NCBI RefSeq assembly: GCF_902712855.1 | Contig: NZ_LR743507.1 | Coordinates: 1,784,001-1,848,000, forward strand | DNA length: 64,000 nucleotides | Reading direction: 5' to 3' | Source of the DNA: Variovorax paradoxus | GTDB lineage: Bacteria; Pseudomonadota; Gammaproteobacteria; Burkholderiales; Burkholderiaceae_C | Notes under the pieces: generated by a model | Seen by the model: the letters and a program-made list of their open reading frames with translations, nothing else | Told to the model about the DNA's origin: nothing | The model's database searches: none | Position numbers and translations under genes: made by a program | In this document: one piece after another, positions 60,072 to 64,000 of the stretch | How the letters are laid out: each line of letters begins with the position of its first letter | Numbering within the stretch: the stretch's first letter is position 1

Positions 60072-61142
60072 ATGAGCCTGCTGCAAGTCAAAGACCTCGT
60101 CGTCGAGTTTCCGCACCGCCGCGGCACGCTGCGCGCGCTCGACCGCATTTCGTTCGACATCGCACCCGGGGAGATCCTGGGCGTGGTGGGCGAGTCGGGC
60201 GCCGGCAAGTCGCTCACGGGCGCGGCCATCATCGGCTTGCTCGAGCCGCCGGGCCGCGTGGCCGGCGGCGAGATCGTGCTCGACGGCCAGCGCATCGACA
60301 ACCTCGGCTTCGATGCCATGCGCCCGATTCGCGGGCGCAAGATCGGCGCGATCTTCCAGGACCCGCTCACCTCGCTGAACCCGCTTTACACGGTGGGCCA
60401 GCAACTGATCGAGACCATCCGCGCCCATCTGCCCGTGACCGAGTCGGAAGCGCGCAAGCGTGCCATCGGCCTGCTGCAGGACACCGGCATCCCCGCGGCC
60501 GAACAGCGCATCGATCATTTCCCGCACCAGTTCTCCGGCGGCATGCGGCAGCGCGTGGTGATCGCGCTGGCGCTGGCGGCGGAGCCCAAGCTCATCGTCG
60601 CCGACGAGCCGACCACCGCGCTCGACGTATCGATCCAGGCGCAGATCATCCAGCTGCTCAAGCGCATCTGCAAGGAACGCGGCGCGGCGGTGATGCTCAT
60701 CACGCACGACATGGGCGTGATCGCCGAGACCTGCGACCGCGTGGCCGTGATGTACGCGGGCCGCGTCGCGGAGATCGGCCCGGTTCACGAGGTGATCCAC
60801 CAGCCGGCGCATCCCTACACCGCGGGCCTGATGGCCTCGATCCCCGACATGGCCAGCGACCGCGAGCGGCTCAACCAGATCGACGGCGCGATGCCGCGGC
60901 TGAATGCCATTCCCGCCGGCTGCGCATACAACCCGCGTTGCCCGCGCACGTTCGCGCGCTGCCTGTCCGAACGGCCCGAGCTGATGCATGCCGGTGCCAC
61001 CCGCGCGGCCTGCTGGCTGCACGACGCCGCCGACCCGCATCTCGGCCAGGCCGAGATCGCGGCGAAGCACCATGACGCCCTGGCGGCCGGCGAGCGCGCC
61101 ACGCCCGAGGCGGCCGAACCCATCGTGGAGGTGACGCGATGA
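60072..61142 (+). CDS. Peptide-type ABC transporter ATP-binding protein, DppD family
   Basis: 356 residues. Walker A GESGAGKSLT near 41, Q-loop IFQDPLTSLNPLYTVGQQ, signature FSGGMRQRVVIALALA, Walker B LIVADEPTTALD and MLITHDMGVIAE. The C-terminal oligopeptide/dipeptide extension carries a cysteine cluster (CAYNPRCPRTFARC) typical of iron-sulfur-binding DppD/OppD proteins. GGAAGG is 7 bases before the ATG; an ATG 5 codons earlier is less well placed. The stop overlaps the start of the next ATPase (ATGA). Confidence 0.94.
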   Translation: MSLLQVKDLVVEFPHRRGTLRALDRISFDIAPGEILGVVGESGAGKSLTGAAIIGLLEPPGRVAGGEIVLDGQRIDNLGFDAMRPIRGRKIGAIFQDPLTSLNPLYTVGQQLIETIRAHLPVTESEARKRAIGLLQDTGIPAAEQRIDHFPHQFSGGMRQRVVIALALAAEPKLIVADEPTTALDVSIQAQIIQLLKRICKERGAAVMLITHDMGVIAETCDRVAVMYAGRVAEIGPVHEVIHQPAHPYTAGLMASIPDMASDRERLNQIDGAMPRLNAIPAGCAYNPRCPRTFARCLSERPELMHAGATRAACWLHDAADPHLGQAEIAAKHHDALAAGERATPEAAEPIVEVTR

Positions 61143-62179
61143 GCGCCGTGATCGAACCCCGCAACGCCGCAACCTCGGGCGCCGGCGGCGAGCCCCTGGT
61201 GGTCGCGCACGACCTCGCGCGCACCTTCGACGTCTCGCCGCCCTGGCTCAACCGCGTGCTCGAACGCAAGCCGCGCGTGCTGCTGCACGCGGTGGACGGC
61301 GTGAGCTTTTCCATCGAGCGCGGCAAGACGCTGGCGCTGGTGGGCGAATCGGGCTGCGGCAAGAGCACCGTGGCGCGGCTGCTGGTGGGGCTGTACGCGC
61401 CCACGCGCGGCGGCCTGCAGTTCGACGGACAGGACGCGCACGCCGCGTTCAAGACCGCCGAAGGCCGCAAGCTGCGCCGGCGCATCCAGATGATCTTCCA
61501 GGATCCGTACGCGAGCCTCAACCCGCGCTGGATCGTGGAAGACATCATCGGAGAGCCGCTGCGCGAGCACGACATCCTGAGCGACAAGGCCGCGCTGCGC
61601 GAGCGCGTGGGCGAGTTGCTGAAGTCGGTCGGCCTGTCACCGCTGGACATGAGCAAGTACCCGCACCAGTTCTCCGGCGGCCAGCGCCAGCGCATCTCCA
61701 TCGCGCGCGCGCTCGCCACGCAGCCCGAGTTCCTGGTGTGCGACGAACCCACCTCCGCGCTCGACGTGAGCGTGCAGGCGCAGGTGCTCAACATCATGAA
61801 GGACCTGCAGCGCGAGCAGGGCCTGACCTACCTGTTCATCTCGCACAACCTCGCGGTGGTCCGCCACGTGGCCGACCAGGTCGGCGTGATGTATCTGGGC
61901 CGCCTGGTCGAGGTGGCGGACAAGCAGAAGCTCTTCGCCGAGCCGCAGCACCCTTACACGCGCATGCTGCTGGACGCCATTCCGCAGATGAAGCACACGG
62001 GCCGCCAGCGCACGCCGGTGCAGGGCGAGGTGCCGAACCCGCTGAACCCGCCCACGGGGTGCGCGTTTCATCCGCGCTGCCCGCATGCCAATGCGCGCTG
62101 CTCGGCGGAGCGCCCGAAGCTGCTGAGCATTCGCGGCGTGCAGGTGGCCTGCCACGCGGCCGAGGAGGGCCGCATCTAG
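61139..62179 (+). CDS. Peptide-type ABC transporter ATP-binding protein, DppF family
   Basis: 346 residues, second ATPase. Walker A GESGCGKSTVARLL near 68, Q-loop MIFQDPYASLNPRW, signature FSGGQRQRISIARALA, Walker B FLVCDEPTSALD and LFISHNLAVVRHVADQ. The C-terminal cysteine cluster CAFHPRCPHANARC is again present. It starts inside the stop of the preceding gene. It is the last gene of the operon; I see no clear terminator hairpin after it before the next promoter region. Confidence 0.94.
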   Translation: MSAVIEPRNAATSGAGGEPLVVAHDLARTFDVSPPWLNRVLERKPRVLLHAVDGVSFSIERGKTLALVGESGCGKSTVARLLVGLYAPTRGGLQFDGQDAHAAFKTAEGRKLRRRIQMIFQDPYASLNPRWIVEDIIGEPLREHDILSDKAALRERVGELLKSVGLSPLDMSKYPHQFSGGQRQRISIARALATQPEFLVCDEPTSALDVSVQAQVLNIMKDLQREQGLTYLFISHNLAVVRHVADQVGVMYLGRLVEVADKQKLFAEPQHPYTRMLLDAIPQMKHTGRQRTPVQGEVPNPLNPPTGCAFHPRCPHANARCSAERPKLLSIRGVQVACHAAEEGRI

Positions 62180-62230
62180 CAGCACACGCTATTCCGGGTC
62201 GGCGCCGCGTGTTCGGCTTTCGGTCTATAA

Positions 62231-62265
62231 CTCCTTGGTGCTTTCGTAAAAATCACACCAAGGAG
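62231..62265 (+). promoter_or_regulatory. Perfect 10-bp inverted repeat covering the DUF3311 ribosome-binding site
   Basis: CTCCTTGGTG (62231-62240) and CACCAAGGAG (62256-62265) are exact complements with a 15-base loop. The right arm contains the Shine-Dalgarno AAGGAG, 8 bases before the DUF3311 ATG. A -10-like TATAAC (62226) abuts the left arm, so it is either an operator or, if transcription starts further upstream, an RNA hairpin hiding the ribosome site. Confidence 0.55.
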
Positions 62266-62273
62266 AACAGCAC

Positions 62274-62453
62274 ATGTGGGCCTTGCTCTTGTTGCCCTTC
62301 ATCGGGCTTCTGTGGCTGCCGTTCTACAACAGCCCGTTGCCGGAGCTGTTCGGCTTTCCCTTCTTCTACTGGTACCAGCTGCTGTGGGTGCCGATCACGG
62401 CACTGCTGATCTGGGTCGTGTACCGCCACGGCTATGAAGAGGGAGACGAATGA
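62274..62453 (+). CDS. DUF3311 small membrane protein
   Basis: 59 residues with two transmembrane helices (WALLLLPFIGLLWLPFY and YWYQLLWVPITALLIWVVY) and a short acidic tail. The NSPLPELFGFPFFYWYQLLW core is the DUF3311 pattern. The family regularly precedes MctP-like sodium-solute symporters, as here, and is presumed to be a small subunit or helper of them. AAGGAG lies 8 bases before the ATG, inside an inverted repeat. Its stop codon overlaps the symporter start, so the two are translated together. Confidence 0.85.
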   Translation: MWALLLLPFIGLLWLPFYNSPLPELFGFPFFYWYQLLWVPITALLIWVVYRHGYEEGDE

Positions 62454-63958
62454 TGGACGGCCAGATCAACTGGACCGCGCTCTCGGTCTTCGTCTTCTTC
62501 TTCCTGCTGGTCACGGTGATGGGCTTCTGGGCCTCGCGCTGGCAAAGCGGCGGCGCCAGCAGCAAGGGCGCGCACCTGGACGAATGGGGCTTGGGCGGGC
62601 GCAACTTCGGCACCTGGATCACCTGGTTCCTGGTGGGCGGCGACTTCTATACCGCCTACACCGTGATCGCCGTGCCGGCGCTGGTGTACGCCGTCGGGGC
62701 CTACGGCTTCTTCGCGCTGCCGTACACCATCCTCGTGTACCCGATCGTCTTCGTCATCATGCCCCGGCTCTGGCACGCGGCGCACAAGGCGGGCCATGTG
62801 ACCGCGGCCGACGTGGTGTACGGGCGCTACGGCTCGCGCGCGCTGGAGCTGGCCATCGCGGTCACGGGCGTGGTCGCGACCATGCCCTACATCGCGCTGC
62901 AGCTGGTGGGCATGGAGGTGGTCATCAAGGCCCTGGGCCTCACCGGCGAACTGCCGCTGGCGGCGGCCTTCGTGATCCTGGCGCTGTACACCTACTCGGC
63001 CGGCTTGCGCGCGCCGGCGCTCATCGCCTTCGTCAAGGACCTGATGATCTACATCGTGGTGCTGGTGGCAGTGGTGCTGGTGCCCATGAAGCTGGGCGGC
63101 TACGGCAGCGTGTTCCATGCGGCCGGCGACGCCTTCGCGGCGAAGGGCGGCGCGACCGGGCTCACGCTCAAGCCGGCGCAGTACCTGCCGTACGCCAGCC
63201 TGGCGCTGGGCTCGGCGCTCGCGGCCTTCATGTACCCGCACACGCTCACCGGCATCTTCGCGGCCAAAAGCGCCAACACCATCCGCAAGAACGCGGTGTT
63301 CCTGCCGGCGTACACCGTGCTGCTGGGGCTGATCGCGCTCCTGGGCTACATGGCGTACGCCGCGCACCTGCAGGTCAAGAGCAACAACGACGTGGTGCCC
63401 GCGCTCTTCAACGCCCTGTTCCCCTCGTGGTTCGCCGGTTTCGCGTTCGCGGCCATCGCCATCGGCGCGCTGGTGCCGGCGGCGGTGATGTCGATCGGCG
63501 CGGCCAACCTGTTCACGCGCAACTTCTGGAAGGCCTACGTGAAGCCCGATGTCACGCCCGCGGGCGAGGCCAAGGTGGCGAAGATCGTGTCGCTCGTGGT
63601 CAAGCTGGGCGCGCTGGTGTTCATCCTGTTCCTGCCGACGCAGTTCGCGCTCGACCTGCAGCTGCTGGGCGGCCTGTGGATCCTGCAGACCTTTCCCGCG
63701 GTGGTGTTCGGCCTGTTCTTCCGCTGGTTCCGCGCGCCTGCGCTGCTCGCGGGCTGGGCCGTGGGGCTGGCCGGCGGCAGCTGGCTGGCGTTCTCGGACG
63801 GCATCAAGCCGGTGCACACCTTCGTGATCGGCGGCGACAGCTACACGCTCTACACCGGACTGACTGCGCTGGTGCTCAACATCGTGGTGGCGGTCGTGGT
63901 GCAGCTGGTGGTCAAGGGCGGGCCGCTGCGCGAGCCTCCGGTGCTCGCCAGAAAGTAA
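62450..63958 (+). CDS. mctP: Sodium:solute symporter, monocarboxylate permease MctP-like
   Basis: 502 residues with about 13 transmembrane helices, SSS family. LDEWGLGGRNFGTWITWFLVGGDFYTAYTVI near the N-terminus and the conserved SALAAFMYPHTLTGIFAAKS segment mid-protein are typical of MctP, which carries lactate, pyruvate, acetate and other monocarboxylates. The exact substrate is not determined here. Two tandem ATG codons (62450, 62453) overlap the DUF3311 stop; either may be used. The gene is complete, with 42 bases of window left after it. Confidence 0.88.
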   Translation: MMDGQINWTALSVFVFFFLLVTVMGFWASRWQSGGASSKGAHLDEWGLGGRNFGTWITWFLVGGDFYTAYTVIAVPALVYAVGAYGFFALPYTILVYPIVFVIMPRLWHAAHKAGHVTAADVVYGRYGSRALELAIAVTGVVATMPYIALQLVGMEVVIKALGLTGELPLAAAFVILALYTYSAGLRAPALIAFVKDLMIYIVVLVAVVLVPMKLGGYGSVFHAAGDAFAAKGGATGLTLKPAQYLPYASLALGSALAAFMYPHTLTGIFAAKSANTIRKNAVFLPAYTVLLGLIALLGYMAYAAHLQVKSNNDVVPALFNALFPSWFAGFAFAAIAIGALVPAAVMSIGAANLFTRNFWKAYVKPDVTPAGEAKVAKIVSLVVKLGALVFILFLPTQFALDLQLLGGLWILQTFPAVVFGLFFRWFRAPALLAGWAVGLAGGSWLAFSDGIKPVHTFVIGGDSYTLYTGLTALVLNIVVAVVVQLVVKGGPLREPPVLARK

Positions 63959-64000
63959 GCGCCGCAGGCCGGGCCGCGGCGTCCTTCGAAAAAGTGTGCG

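Overview
The window looks like a chromosome segment of a GC-rich betaproteobacterium of the Comamonadaceae, most like Variovorax. This is inferred from remembered gene content (paired cyanophycin synthetases, QueC, an Omp32-type porin, MctP with DUF3311) and from base composition; no database search was possible. Genes are dense, often overlap by ATGA, and share a family of oriented intergenic repeats. I see no rRNA, tRNA, CRISPR array, insertion sequence or prophage.

Layout. 1-6215: 3' part of a sugar catabolic operon, with an RbsA/YtfR-type ATPase (cut by the window edge), YtfT- and YjfF-type permeases, an L-arabonate-dehydratase-like IlvD/EDD enzyme and a 2-keto-3-deoxy-arabonate-dehydratase-like enzyme; together an oxidative, non-phosphorylating pentose route. 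6082-8027: LysR regulator divergent from a short-chain dehydrogenase. 8071-9930: a small conserved protein, two paralogous four-cysteine secreted proteins and three tandem 98-bp repeats. 9934-17821: a cyanophycin locus with cphA, a degenerate second synthetase, an ABC exporter with an N-terminal extension and a DUF1854 protein. 17915-20924: DUF2177 protein, queC and an SbmA/YddA-like ABC protein. 21037-26988: a phosphonate locus with a PhnZ-like HD oxygenase divergent from a 2-aminoethylphosphonate-type ABC transporter and a FAD amine oxidase. 27052-29906: tiny lipoprotein, MFS carrier and MocR-type regulator. 30005-32212: DUF2970 protein and two multihaem cytochromes c.

32294-37398 is a tandem duplication of a cassette made of a small lipoprotein and a Tat-exported phospholipase C. 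It is followed by a cytosolic 5'-nucleotidase and then a nearly complete type II secretion locus (gspG to gspF on the minus strand, gspC divergent). Folded Tat substrates such as these phospholipases are plausible cargo for that machine. 50121-53163 holds ilvA, preceded by a candidate small RNA or leader with its own promoter and terminator, then an OsmC-family protein and coq7. 53444-54706 is a strongly expressed porin with its terminator. 54913-62179 is a peptide-type ABC operon carrying an M20 amidohydrolase, with an internal terminator and two 86-bp repeat units before the second permease gene. 62274-63958 is DUF3311 plus an MctP-like symporter.

The most unusual points are: the cyanophycin locus, whose second synthetase has lost its Mur-ligase P-loop and which encodes an exporter of unknown substrate; the duplicated lipoprotein-phospholipase cassette beside the secretion genes; the candidate RNA upstream of ilvA; and the repeat units that place two coupled 29-codon mini-ORFs in front of a permease gene.
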